Of a stretch of 64,000 bases of DNA, positions 44,583-58,400 are shown one piece after another. This DNA comes from Patiria pectinifera. Its lineage: Eukaryota > Echinodermata > Asteroidea > Valvatida > Asterinidae. The position numbers and the translations under genes were made by a program. A model generated the notes under the pieces. That model was not told the DNA's origin, did not search any database, and saw nothing but the letters and a program-made list of their open reading frames with translations. The DNA is taken from positions 12,639,430 to 12,703,429 of the forward strand of contig CM057129.1 of NCBI GenBank assembly GCA_029964075.1, read 5' to 3'. The first letter of the stretch is position 1; the number at the start of each line of letters is the position of its first letter.

Positions 44583-46250
44583 TAAATGATTGTACAAAAA
44601 ACAAAATAAAAGTGTGCTAAATGTTTCTCTAACAAATTTAAGTCGCCTTTTCTTGGAGCGGCAAATCCCAGGTGGCATAATCAACTTTTGAAAACCAAAT
44701 TTCGCATGGATCCTGCAGATATCAGTCTTCGTGTGGAACGAAAGGCCGTAAGTCAAAGATGGCTGCCAATTTAAAAGATCGCGATACATAATTCGAATGT
44801 GAGTATTACAACAAAGTACTTTAGACTAGTGCAGACCAGACGTAAAGTTATTCAAAAAAAATATATAAAAATTTAAACTCAACCCTTATTTCCAAAGAAT
44901 TGAAAAGTGCTTTCCAAATGCAAGTAAAGAGAACACGATTTAAACGAAATTCGTTACATAAAATAAATGGAATTTCAAACCCCAATGATCTCCCAGAAAA
45001 AAATGTATATAACAATTTTCCACAATTTAACTCTGCGGTGTGTACATGTTAAAATTACTCTGACCTTTTTTTCGTCGACAATTTCATAATCCACAAGTCC
45101 CCTATGGAGACATAGCTGAAAAGCATCACGAGTGCCCTTTAACCCTTGTTGAACTTCTGACCCAGAATTTCTGAGGCAAAGATCAGACCCAGGTCAACTC
45201 CCGTACGATTTGTATTTGTATTGTCACGTATGGTTTTGCAATTGTATTGTATTGTAAAGATGCTGTTACCACAAGGCAACCAACCATCCTGTGTCACTAG
45301 GCCCATTCTGGAAGCCGGGAAACAGGTGGTCCTTATCCTTCTTAGCTATGTACCCTCCGTTGTGTTGGGGGATGGACAGGCAAAAAGCAAGAAGATAAAA
45401 CTCGCAACTTTTTTTCGCACGCGTACTGACAAAATACAGAGTAATCTTGGCATGTATTCTTGGCGTGAAACTGTGTTCATGAGCAAAGAGGTCATCTATC
45501 CGTCTATTGAGACACTATGAGAAGGGATTTTTTTTCACCACATTGTCGGTTATAAATTGTCTGTTAAATACGATGGCACATCGAAAGGTTAATAGTGGCA
45601 TACTTTGATTTCAGAAATATTTTTGGTAGCCAGTTTCGGTAAGTGAAATAAGAGACAAGTGCCTTTAAGTTGATTCATATTATAAAACTGCACAAATAGT
45701 CCGTACTCGGGTGCAGAAGCTTCAAATCGGATCAAACGCCTGCGCACATTTTCTTTACAGACTAAAAATGGACACAGAAGTCGTTAGAGCTATTTTCATT
45801 AACGAACCCGTATACAAATCCTCAGATTGGAAACCAAAGGGAAATTGCAATTTTTCCATGCACACAATTTCCATACCCATCATTCAAACCCTTTACATTG
45901 AAATTCATGCTTCATTTGATAGTGCAGGGCCATTGTACAATTTTCTTTTTATCATTTCCTATGTTTTCTGTATCGTCGTTTACAGTTTTAACCTGCATTC
46001 AATTTTTCCCACTATTTTAAGCTTAATAATATCAACCATTTTCAATTTCTTATCCAATTTCTATTCATCATGTAATATTTTGTTAACTGATATGGCCACA
46101 CTCTATAAATAAGACATCAAAAACCGATTGATAATATTTCAAAATTAATCAGCCACGCGGGCCTTTTCTCATAGGATCCAATTACCACATTTGCCGTTTT
46201 CAATGTAATTTGATAACGTACTTTGCCAAATACTTCCTCCCTACCTGAAG
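44583..46250. other. Non-coding stretch downstream of the discoidin gene
   Basis: A 133-codon plus-strand frame at 45711-46112 is AT-driven and hydrophobic with no recognisable family. No AATAAA was noticed on the minus strand close after the stop at 46251, so the 3' end of the large gene is not placed. Confidence 0.35.
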
Positions 46251-46441
46251 TTAGTCTTGAGAGTAGTGCGGCCATTTGCATTTCAGGGCCCCAACGGTGA
46301 CGTACACGTCCTGTGAGGTGTAGGCTTGGATCAGCGTGACAGGCAGGGTATCTTTGTCAGTCAGTATCCCCTTGTCGTACGCCCAGCTAGATCGGTTGAG
46401 CCCCACGCCACAGTTGCAAAGCTCTCCATCAATGTTACAAT
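46251..46441 (-). CDS. Exon 17: end of the fibrinogen-like domain and stop
   Basis: Acceptor TTTGACAG|ATTG. Reads DCNIDGELCNCGVGLNRSSW, then KDTLPVTLIQAYTS and VGALKCKWPHYSQD, then TAA at 46253-46251. LPVT...VGxLxC is the standard end of contactin-associated-type fibrinogen-like domains. Nothing follows, unlike family members that continue with laminin-G and a transmembrane segment. Confidence 0.88.
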
Positions 46442-49400
46442 CTGTCAAATCAAGTTCAGAGCGAAAACAGGGTTAATTCAGCGTAACAAACTAGTGGTTT
46501 TACGTTTTCTTTTTGATGACAAACGCCGGTTGAAAGGTCAGATAGTTGTCTCGGTACGTTCGGTCTTAGTTCAGTCGTGAATGTCAATTTAAAAAGATTC
46601 AGAAAGTAAGCATTTTATCATGTGACTAAAGGCAGCGAAAGGAAGACGTTTTCTTAGAATTACTCGATTATTTGTAGATTCACCAATACACGGTTCATCA
46701 GATGACAAGGCATATGGGCATAACTCTTCATTTTGAACTTGAGTTCAAAAAAAAATGCGTTATTCCTGAATTAAAATCTTTGATATTATCATCTGTGTAT
46801 CAGGGATGATGTTCACACTAAGTTTAAAGTTCAAACACTGTTTCGTTTGTAGGAAAAGTTTCGGAGATTCGCTGTCCGGAAAGAAAACACAACATACCAA
46901 AAGAAGAAAGAACAATAAAAAAATAAGGGAAAACTAAAGGGTGTGGTCCCGAATTCATCCCCATCACCCAATTAATAACTGTTGGAATGGAACAGACGCA
47001 GACAAGTAGGCCCAATTGTTATGATTATGGCAGCACACTGCACCATTCTTTCTTGAGAAAAAAAAGAGGGCCTAGGCATTTGGCCCACGAGCCCCACCCC
47101 CTTGATAATGCTACTTTGTTTGAATACACACGTGGTGGGGTCTAGACTATGACCAGTAGCAAAATAACTTATCAGTTAAGATTTTTTGAAACCACGCGCT
47201 CACAGCGAAGGGATCATTATATAATTATAACTCACTGCAATATAAATTCTTTACAATACAATGACCTTATGAAGAAATATAAACCCGATTTTCTAAAAGT
47301 TGGATGTACACGGAAAATGAGGATGTTTCTTCAACGAACGAACGCGAATCGTTCAAATGATGCGCTGTTAACAGCACTCCACTCCAATGGGGAAGATATG
47401 GAAACATTCGGGGGAATTGTTTCTTTGATGAAACAATCATGGAATTTGGAACACAATCAGAGTATGGCTTAAGAAAGATACCTGGCTATGAGGCCATCGC
47501 AGATTTGTCCTTGGAAAAAATTTAGGTAGAATATCCACCTGCCGCAGCTGCTGCCGTACTACTCGCCCCAAGTAACCCATCGAAGATTTACCTACCTATA
47601 CAGCCGATGGGTTCTAGATTTAGTCATGCTAGCTTGAATGCAGTGTTCATGAGTGGTCATTTGAGAGTTTTTAGTAAATGATATGGGTCCTTCAAGTTTA
47701 TTCCAAAAAGTGTATATCCTAAATGCCACCATTAGTCTACTATTTAACTTTCAATTTTCACCCGATAACCACCACAACAGTTTTTATAAATGTTCATCTT
47801 TGTAAGAGTACACCGAGTTCCACCATAGTCCACGTGTATTTAAGAGGGTTTTTTGGGCATGATATTTCTCTTTCACGTCAGGCGATTTTTCAGTTTCCAT
47901 AAATAGAGATACCACTACCAATTTTGTAAAGGCCCTTTTCGAAGGCGTTTTTCTTAAGAAATCAATGTACGAAAAATAATTACAAATTTAAAAATATTTG
48001 CATGTTTTGTAGGGATGCATTTTCAGGTTGTGTTCCCCAACCCGAGCTAGCCTACCTTGGTTCAGACCACAGGTGCAGCCATTGTGACCAGTGGGCCCTC
48101 CCCAATTCGGCATCAACTGCCCGCTGCGGGAACCCCACTTGACTGGCTGGAGTGCCGGATTCTGCGAGAGCGTACTTGGGTCGGCTTCTCCACACTTCAC
48201 TTTGACCATTTGTTCACACGTCGAGGAGTTATCAATCACACTAATGATCTGCTGCATGTCGATGCTGTACGTAATGGCAATCGTTGTAAGTTGGTCGGGG
48301 ATCTTGATATTTTGAAAGTGTCTTCATTATCATGGTGGATTATGGTCGCACCTGTAGACAAACGAAAGCCAACAAAATTTCACCAATCTTTCATTTTTTC
48401 AAAAAAACATGCGGACGAAAAATGTCCAACCTACTGTGGATACCATCTGTAAACTTTCAGGCTGGCTTTCCTATAAGTAACAGAGAAATGCACTACCATG
48501 CCGACCAGCTCTGTTATGTTAGTATCGTGAGTGGCAATTTTACGAGCAATCAACTTGACTTGTATGAAACAAACTTAGAAAAAGTACATCGTGTTCTTAT
48601 TATCGTGTTATCTTTTGTAAAGTAATTGACTTGTTATATCCTGATAGTTTCCCTTTTTTCTCATGCTGTCAATTTTGAAGGAGACATTATGAATAGTACT
48701 TGAAGGAGAAATTACTCTAGGGAGAGAGAACTCAAAATGATTAATGATGGACTTTTGTGAGGATTAACGGACATTTGGGATGGACTTGTGAGGACGTAGG
48801 GGAACTTGTAGGAATTCGCTGGGACTTTTGAGGACTTATAAGGACATGATAACTATAACACTGTCTGACTCCCAACTCACCATCTGACATACTGCACGTG
48901 ACCTGGAATGGTGGCTTGCCTTGGTCGATACCATCCATGTCGATCTGATACGTGTCATCAAGTAGGTAGCCGTCAGAGAATAACGTCTGACAAGTCATGG
49001 TAGTTCTCGGCTGAGGGATGCACGTGGATTGGGAGTTAGTTTGTCAGTGAGTTAATGTCAAGAAAGTGACAGGTGGATAAATCAATATCCAGATGCTTTA
49101 AAAGTCTTTAAATGCAGTTTTTTATACAGGGTAAGTAAATAAAAACGAAACCCAAACGTTGGGACCATTGTTTTAAGAAAATTCTGCATGTATAGCACTT
49201 CCAAAATCTAGGATATGAAAACCCAGTTCATAAGCTTTCTTTTAATACAAGAATCATTCAAATCCAAAAATGTGTGCGTTCTTTCAGCAAAACGAAAACA
49301 ATTCACACACATCCCTATGTGATTTGTTTTCGCTTTGCTGAAAGAACACTGAACTTTTTTGGCGATCCGTGGACAGAACCTCAAAACGGTGGTTATGTTT

Positions 49401-52400
49401 AAAATTCCGGAACTTGAAAAGTACATGACTGATTCTTGTACTAAATAAAATCTTATGAATTAGGCTTTTATAATTATATCCTAGAATTGTGCAAGTGCTA
49501 CATGCAGAATTTCTATTAAACAATGGCCCCAACATTTGGGTTTTGTTCTTTTTTTACTCACCCTGTATAAGGGTATCTTCATTAGAGGACAAAAAATAAC
49601 AACTCTGACCTATTGAGTATCATCAGGTTGGCAATGTGTAAGTAGCAGTTGTTTGACTAGCTAATTGTAGGCACTTGCATTTTCTTCCGAGTCCGAGATT
49701 TACATACTTTCTTTAAAAAAGTCAAGAGAGTGCTACCAATAATTGTTTGTTGTATAAAAACATTTTACGCGCAAATATTTTACAGATTAAACGACGGCGG
49801 GCACCGTTTTGTCAAGAAAAAAAATTGAAAGCAATTTATCATAATATTTTACTTTGTACCTACTATAACGGTTAAAGAGGACAGAAGAAAAATGAACGAA
49901 TAATTGGATTTACTCGATTTACTACTTACACGGTACCGACAGCCGATGAAATCAAATGCCATGGGCGAGATGCAATCATACGGAGAGTTTACATCATCGT
50001 TGACTACGTTTAACCGGATGAATCGAGCAAGCACACTGCGGTAGAAGAAGCTGATATACCACTCTCCAGATGGGTGAGTATACAATTCTTCAAGCTGATC
50101 TCGTGATGGGAACATCTACGTTGATACATACAATAATGACATTCATGACAAAATAATATGGCGCGATGGTTCCAAACTTCATTGCACCTTGTGTCAATGA
50201 TTTTACCTCTTCTGGGTTAGCTATCTTTCCTAAAATTAAAATCAGTGGCGTAACTAGAGTTTAACTTCTGAGTGGCACCTGGGATGAATGTAGATTTTTT
50301 TTTCAAAAGGGGCACTGAAGACTAATGATATATACTTTGGTTTACTTCAAGATTAAATGGGGACATATGGGAGCATCTGCTAGGGGGCAGGATAGTGGGG
50401 GAGGGGGAGGGGGGCACGTACGTCCTTCCTCACTCTCCCGCACTGACATTCGTAGGCTAGATGAACCCCGCTCCACTGTTCTTACAGATGCACATATTCA
50501 CAAGACACAATCTCACGCTCTCTCTAACCAATGATTTCCGTTACCTCATTCTTGTCGCTGTTCAGGATTGGTATCCATGTCGTCAAGTCATCAGATGAGG
50601 CATACTCCAGGTGGAAAAGGTAGAAACGGTTGATGCAAAGGCTCAAAATGAGCCCCTGCTGCAGTATGATACCAGAAACGCGCATCCTCCCACCCAAATC
50701 AACCTACAAGAAACGATTATTTGATTATGGGTAGCTTTATCATTCTTTGGTCCCGATTCCTGTCAAGTGCGGTCAAATTGGCGGTGAGAGGGCTACCAGC
50801 AATATGAATCAAATACAGTCTTAGGATTTTTGACGCTCGTACCTGTTTAGAGCATACTTCATGCACGCTTTTCAAACTATTACGCGAGCACTTGAGGTAT
50901 GCTTGGAATTGCTTGGGTCGGAGTGCCAAAGTTCCTCAGACTGCCTATGATTATTTCAGTGATAGAACCCCCTAGCCGCACTGCGACGGCTTGATGGCGC
51001 TTGTCATGAACCGTCTTCATCAACAGAATCCAAACCAGGTCTTGCACGAAAACCAAAGAAATATATATCGTGGTGAGCATGACAACCCGAATAAAAAAAA
51101 AACGATTTAAAGTATGGTTACAGGACCGGCTTCATACATAATAATAGTACTGTAACCACGTTTATCCGGCCTATAATTGTAGTCCTGGATACGGCGTTAA
51201 CTACATAGTCTGGTTCCACGCATTGATGGCTGTGTTTACTCCTAGGCTACAGTTCCATTACAGATTGACATTTTCATTATTAAGCCTTTGTTTTATCAAG
51301 CTTGCTAAAAGGAAATCATGTCCTTGTTCTATCTGTTTTCAGAATTTACGGCATCAGATATTTAAAGACACCTAATCAATACCTGAACAGTTTGTTTTTT
51401 AGTGATTAATCAAATTTCCAACTACAATCACTCCTCTTATTCGTATAGATTCAGTCATTATGATTACTTTTCGTCCATTCACCACAACACCCGGACATGT
51501 TTTTCTTCTTCAAAACTCTATATTGGTGCATAGGTCCCTAATTATCCTTGTCCTTACTTGTTTAGTAATTTAATTACGCTATCAAGTACTACCTGAATCC
51601 ACAACTCTGGCTCTTGGTGTTTATCGAAGTCATACCACAGGTGATGTCTCGGCCATTCGACTCTAGGCACAAGCCTGACATCATCAGGCCGGAAGCCCGA
51701 AGTTAGCAGACTTGTTGATGCATTGATTGCAGTGTCAGGGATTGTTCCATCTTCCATCCCCAGCTGAGACTGACAATGCACTAAAGACAGAATGACAAGG
51801 GTTCATACAATTTTATGATGATACACCAACCTTGACCTAAATTCAAAATTTAAATTATCGACATTCCATGCATCTTGTTGTATTCACGCATTTCATGACA
51901 AACCGTCTGATCCAGTTTGAACGAGAAAAACGTTTCGCAACAACAACCGTTTTTCTTTTTCCCTTCGCAATGAGCTTATCTTATGACCACAGAGCGATAT
52001 CAAACTGTAATTTTAATAAATAAATAATGCTCGAAATAAAATCAAAATGGCGCTCTGGCGTCCTCTTCTTTAAACAACTAAGCTAACAGTCTCATGGGTT
52101 TATCACTACTAAAACAAATCTGGCCGATTACGAGACGCCAACAACGCAGTGAGATGAGGCATGTCTTGATAAAATTGTAATTATGTTACCATGTAGTTTG
52201 TTGTTCCGTAAAGATGACACATTAATTTCTTTAAACAATTGGGAAAATCTAGTCTCTGCTGTGAATATTGACTACATTTAAACTTCCTTTTCAGATACAT
52301 CAATTTTAATTTCATCACACACTAGTACTGACACTTTAGTCGAATGGTTGGCCTGTGCGTAACGATGCAGCTCGACTTAGCTTTAATTATTAAGTACAAA

Positions 52401-55400
52401 ATCTAGCAATTTTCTTTAAAAACATATTCAGCAGCTTCCCTCGGCTTTAATAACTCTCCCGTAGGCGGGCGGGCACGCTGATCTCCATATTACAAAAACA
52501 TTGTAAACGAATCTATCCTAGTTTAACCGCAATACTATATCTTGTATTTAGAATGTGTTAGTGTTCTTCTTTCGTGTTTATCATCTATGTTTCAAATGTT
52601 CCGCCAGGCTCTTGCACAGTGAACAGCCTTCTCGTTTGCCACGGCTAGATCTTACAGGCAGCACTGTTCACCAAGAAGTGAGCATCTTTGTAGGTGTGGC
52701 ATGGATTCCATAGATGTTCCACACTCACATTCTGTGTCTGCCGAATCTGCATAGCCCCATTTGCTCATGTTGGTCTTGCATCGGCCCATCCCTGTACGAA
52801 GCCTGTTGAGGGACTTCCAGGTCTTCCAGTCACAATGTGACCAGGTGGTAGCTGTACCTTGGTGGGGATTGGCAGCTTTGTGTAGTAGTTGTTCTCACTG
52901 CGTTTATTTTCCCACAGGGGTTGTCTAGTTGCGTGAGAAGACTGTGACAGTGGTTGGGCTGTGTGGAGGAAGCTTTTCCTTGACTTTAGGCGGTCTGGGG
53001 CTGGGTGGTGGGAGTGACAGGGATAGTGGGTGTCCCTAACTTGCCTACTACGTTCAGAGCAATACCAGCCAAAACATGCAAGCTGGTTTAAGGCAGCCAG
53101 TGATGCATCTACTGCGTCGTTAAGGGCCCGAAGATTAGTTTGCCTGCTTGCGTAGAAGGTTACCTTGTCATAACTTTACCCCTCACCTTTTCGATGTGTT
53201 GCTTAAAGGAAAGGGTTCGATCCAGAGTGACCCCAAGGTAGACAGGGTAGTCTCAGTATTTCAAGGAAAAACTATTCCATGTTAGGGACAGCTTCCTCCC
53301 AGCTTCGCGGTTACGAAGGTGGAACAGGTTAATTTGGGTCTTAGCAGGGTTTGCCTTCAGTTGATTTTCCTTGTAGCAGATTGTCAAGTTGTCTCGCTGA
53401 TGACAGGGTAGCTTCTACCTGATTTATGCAAGTGCTCTGGGCTGCTATTCCAAGGTCGGCAGCGTAGATAAAGCTTTTCGTCCCTGTGAACACTGGCTGG
53501 TCATTAGTGTATACATTGAAAAGCACCGGAGCAAGAACGCTTCCCTGAGGTAGGCCATTCCTTTTTTTCCTCCATCTGCTGCACTTACCATTCAGCTCAA
53601 CATAGAAGCGTCTATATTCTAGTAACAGTTGCATCAGTGTAGTCAGGTAGAAGTCCTCTGTCATGTCATAGAGCTTGTTGAGGAGCATTCGGTGGTTCAC
53701 CATGTCGTATGCAGTCGTCAGAACAACAAAGACGACGCCAGTTGGTTCATTCCTCTCAAAGCCTCTCACACGATCCCCCCGGCCGGAAGCCAGCTCGCTC
53801 TGGTAATAAGGTGGTGTTCTGTGATTGGCCTAGCCTATTCAAGATGAGGCGGTCAAAGACCTTGAGGAGATGACACAGTAGAGAGATCGGTCTGTAGCTT
53901 TTTGCTTCTTTATGGTCTTTCTCTGGCTTAAGAATATCGATATTTTGGGTAGCTGGGAGAGGGTTACACAACTGTTGAAAAGCAAGAGGCAGGCGCCGTT
54001 CTAGAGCCTATATTTTAGGGGGCTAGCAGGGGTGGATCCAGAAAGTTTTTCAGGTAAACGTGCTGAAATGTGGACCAGTTTTGTTTTCTGCGGACACTTA
54101 GGCCTCCAAAAATCGATAGGGGGAGGGGGTTGGTACCGTGCACACTATATTACCTTATAGTTTACAAATGCCCCCTTTTCATGACCATTCGTGGGGGGGG
54201 GAGACTGTTCGCATTGTGATGTCACCTTCTAACATTTGCTACTGCAATTTTACTTCCAATGAGCTATGTATGTAGGCCTACAAGTCATGTACTTGTTCAA
54301 CATGGAGATTAGTAGGTGGAACCCACACACATATATTACTATATGTCCTGATTGATTAAATAAAACACCTGCTGAGTGTACCTGTGCAGCCCAAGATCTC
54401 CAATCGCATGCTTGGTCTCCTGTACCATTTAACGGGATGCACACGAACCGACCTGGCAACAACTTGGTGTAGGAAGAGGTTTGTCACAAGGTTGTAGTTG
54501 TCATAGTTGCCAAAGAACTCCTATCAAACAGTAATTAAACCATACAGATACAACATACATTATTGCAGGAATCTCATAGGGTATTCGTTGTTAGTTTAGT
54601 TTAGTACCAAACACATGCACCGACGCTTGACTCATGGCTATCTAAACGATACGAGGTCACTGCCGATTAACACCGACCTAACGCATACGGTTTATACGAT
54701 CACGTTGGTTTAAATTTTTAACAAAACCAAGATTGGGTAAGCCTCCTTAAGGCGGTGTTAGAGCGCACACAATTGCACTTGATTCAGAACGCCTACAGAT
54801 GGTATTTTAAATTGATTTGGAATGCATATTTACGGTCTTGTTGTAGAACTGGTCTACACGATATGTCGGATATATATTATATTCCATGGCATTATGAGAT
54901 AATACTTATCAATAGCACTACCTAGCTCATAATTCACACTTGGTCAGTGAGAGTGAGTCAGGTACAGCACTTAATCCTCCGCGTTTTAAGTTGAAAAGTT
55001 TTACCTGTGCCTGGCCGTTTCCAGGTGTGTTAACAAAGAGCCAGTCATTCTGCAGATATGACACTTTGAATTGGGTCACCCACTCGCTTTTATCCTGACG
55101 ACCCTGCGTGATGACCCCTGTAAGATTGGTCCACTGTGCAAAGTCGACTTGTATCCACTGGTCTCCGGTTGTTGAGCTATCCATGTCGTCGGCGCGCCAG
55201 CCCCCGGCTAGTCCCAGCTCTGGTTCGGCTCTCTGATTCAGTCTGGCCCGCTGCGGCCCGTGCGTCTGGCTGTTCCAGCTACGCGAAGAGGATATCTGAT
55301 GATCCAAAATTTGTCCATTCTCCATACCAAGTCGTTCCTGACATACAGCTGAGAAAGATGACACGTGTACCAAAATGTTTGCGATGTTTTGATGAGGTAT

Positions 55401-58400
55401 TACCAATATCATTTTATTAAAATTTCACATTGACTGTAAGGATTTATTTTAGAAGTACTTTGTTTGTTTGTTTGTTTGTTTTCTTTACCCTAACGATTTG
55501 GAGTTTATGATATCAAAGAGCCGGGGCGAGAGGAGAGGGAGGCATGGTGCCTTAATCCCAATTTCAACATGCTTAGGCCCTTTTCCCTAAATTTGCCAGA
55601 AATGTTGATTGGCCAGTTCTCTATAATTTATTGCATTATTTGCTTGTGTTGTTATGACCACAATAGGGTGTTTTGCTAATTTGTACCCAATTTTATTAAT
55701 CCGATTTTTAAAAAAATAGTTTACAAACATTTGTCAATCAAATGCTTTCAAGTTTGGTGCAGACATGCACCAAATCAGACAACCTAAGACATAAAAAAAA
55801 CCCGTTAAGAGGCCCTATCCCTAGTTAATCATCATATTTTGAGAACATGTATCAATCGGGGGCTTGCAATGAGAAAAAAAAACAGGTTGTCATATTTTAT
55901 TTTATTTTTTTTTGGGGGGGGGGCATTTTTCTTAGTCCCCGTGTTGATATGTATGTGGCCTGTTTTCGAGTAGTATAATAGGGATGTAAATAGTCCGCCC
56001 CCCAACAAAAAACAAAACAAAACAAAAATCTGCGGCAAAACAATTTTTGCAACATTTGTTGACACAATTCAAACTTCTGAACAAAATTAATAAAAAAAAA
56101 TTAAAAAAAATTGTGAGGCCCCCGCGGGCCAAATCCTGGGTGCGCGACTGAAATGGGCATGGGGAATAGGAGTAACTACAGTGCGGTAGTACTTACTTAG
56201 ACATCCAAGGAGTTCCAGTCTCATCGAGATGGCACGATGCCAAGACAGTGGCACAATACGGATCAATACAGCTAAGACGGGTTGTCTGAACAGGTTTGTA
56301 ACATGCGTACTCCAGTCAAAGTTTGCGGAGAAGACCTGGACAAGGAAGATGAGATGACTGTGTTCCTTCTCAAATATATGCAGCGTAAGCCTCAAATAAT
56401 TTATTCAGCTTTCATAATTATCATCAGGCATCAGCCAGCAAAGGATGAACCATAGCTTTAAGGTCATAATGGCTCGGTATCTTTTTTTACTAAATCAGTG
56501 ACCTAGGTTAAACACTTCTGCTCGAGCATTACAGTACGAAACGTGCATTTCCTAATTCTCAGTCACACTGCTTATTAATTCCCCTTACAAACGTCTGTGG
56601 ACAAAACAGCAGTCAGCTACGTCATTGGATATGATGTTCGAAACGATCTAGCTTTATATCATTCGCTTATACAGTGCACGTCAATTCCCGGTGGGGTCAC
56701 GAGCATTCAAACTTAACAAGGAAAGAATGTAGGAGCTAGAAGCTCTGAAACAAATTATATGAGCATGTTTTTAATTATCGCAAATGACCCATAAGAGAAC
56801 ATGCGTTAAGCTAAAATATTCTACCTTAGGGCGACTATATAGATGAGAGAGACATTTGAAAGCTTTGCCTTAGGGTGTCAAGGTAGATTAGGGAGACATT
56901 TGAATGTTCTACCTTAGGGCGACAAGGTAGATGAGGGAGACATTTGAATGTTCTCCCTTAGGGCGACTATGTAGATTAGAGAGATATTTAAATTTCTACC
57001 TAAGGCCGACAAGGTGGATTAGGGAGACATTTGAATGTTTCACCTTAGAGCGACTTTGTAGATTAGAGAGACGTTTGAAAGCTTTGCATCAGGGTGACAC
57101 AGTAGATTAGGGAGATATTGAATGTGTTACCTTAGGGCGACTCTGTACATTAGAGAGACATTTGAATGTTTTACCTTATGGCGACAAGGTAGATTAGGGA
57201 GACATTTTAATGTTTACCTTTAGGGCGACAAGGTATATCAGGGAGACATTTAGATGTATCCCTTATGTTTACCCATTACTAAATCGTCGCTAATAACCTG
57301 AATCGATTCCTTTTATTGCAAAATCCAACTGTTAGAAGTCTCTAGAGGGTAGTTTACGTTTAGGTTAGGATTGAGTGTCATTAAAGATCGGCTCTTTTTG
57401 GTACAAGTCCATGGGAATGTCACCCTAATGTACCATTTCCCGTAAGACTTATAATTAAAATTACCTGCGTTACTCCTCTTTCATCAGCTACGTCACGGAT
57501 GGATTCGGTCATTCGAGTCGCCAACCAGCCGTTGCTGAAGCCTACCTTATAGGTCTTCACCCACTGGTGCTGCGTAGCGTCTTTGTAATCAAACCCACTT
57601 CCCTGGGTGATCACTCCGCTAACAACCGTATCTAAGCCTAAGTTGACCTGTACCCATGGGCGGGAGTCGGTAGTCATTGGGGACCACGAGTTGTGGCTGT
57701 ACAGTCGGGCGACGTGGGCACCGTAACCTGCAATTGCACTGGACGCGGTTAGCCTGTCATCAGCGATTGTCCCGTCTTCAACACCCAACTTATCCTCACA
57801 TCGGCCTGTCAAGATACACACAAACACATAGCCCAACTCGAGTATCGTTCCACAATACTAACTTTGGATTTGGACACAAATGTATCATCAGTATTTAAAT
57901 GAAGATTGCATATTTGCTACCTTGGGAATTTCCTCTCCACATCTAAATGCTAACAACTGCTATCAACATAAGGTTATTTTACGTGTTATGGACGGTGTAT
58001 CTTGAAACACTACCCAAACAATGCCTGATTACATACTAAAAAATGTCAAGCTTAAATATGATTGGCCTAAAGAGTAATAGACAAGTGAATCACAAGATAT
58101 CGGGAACGCAGGAGTAATAGCAAATGACAAGTCCACAGACGGATTTAAGCGTTGGTGGCTTACCTCTACATCCCCACAGCTCAATTTGAGGAAAGTGGTA
58201 TCTTTTCCAAAAAAATCGAGTTGAAGCCACTCTTACAAACCGAGCATACAAGGCCGATTCAAAAAGTGTCACTTCTGCTTTATCGGAAGTCGCCGCGAAA
58301 TGCTGTTTAAAAGGGAGAACATTTTGTACAATTAACTTTTTCAGTATAGGAATGATTAACTTTTCATGTTTTTCTCTTCGAACGAAAATTCGTATTAATA

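Noticed and set aside
45711-46112. 133-codon hydrophobic plus-strand frame
   Set aside because: AT-driven composition, no signal-peptide or family resemblance, no splice context.
47149-47472. 107-codon frame as an extra exon or gene
   Set aside because: It is on the opposite strand inside an intron and has no recognisable domain.
48056-48264. A shorter exon 16 starting at the TACGTACAG acceptor (exon 48056-48264)
   Set aside because: It would enter in the wrong phase after exon 15 and would drop the ATIIHHDNED segment expected in the domain. The acceptor at 48352 fits better, leaving a one-base frame problem.
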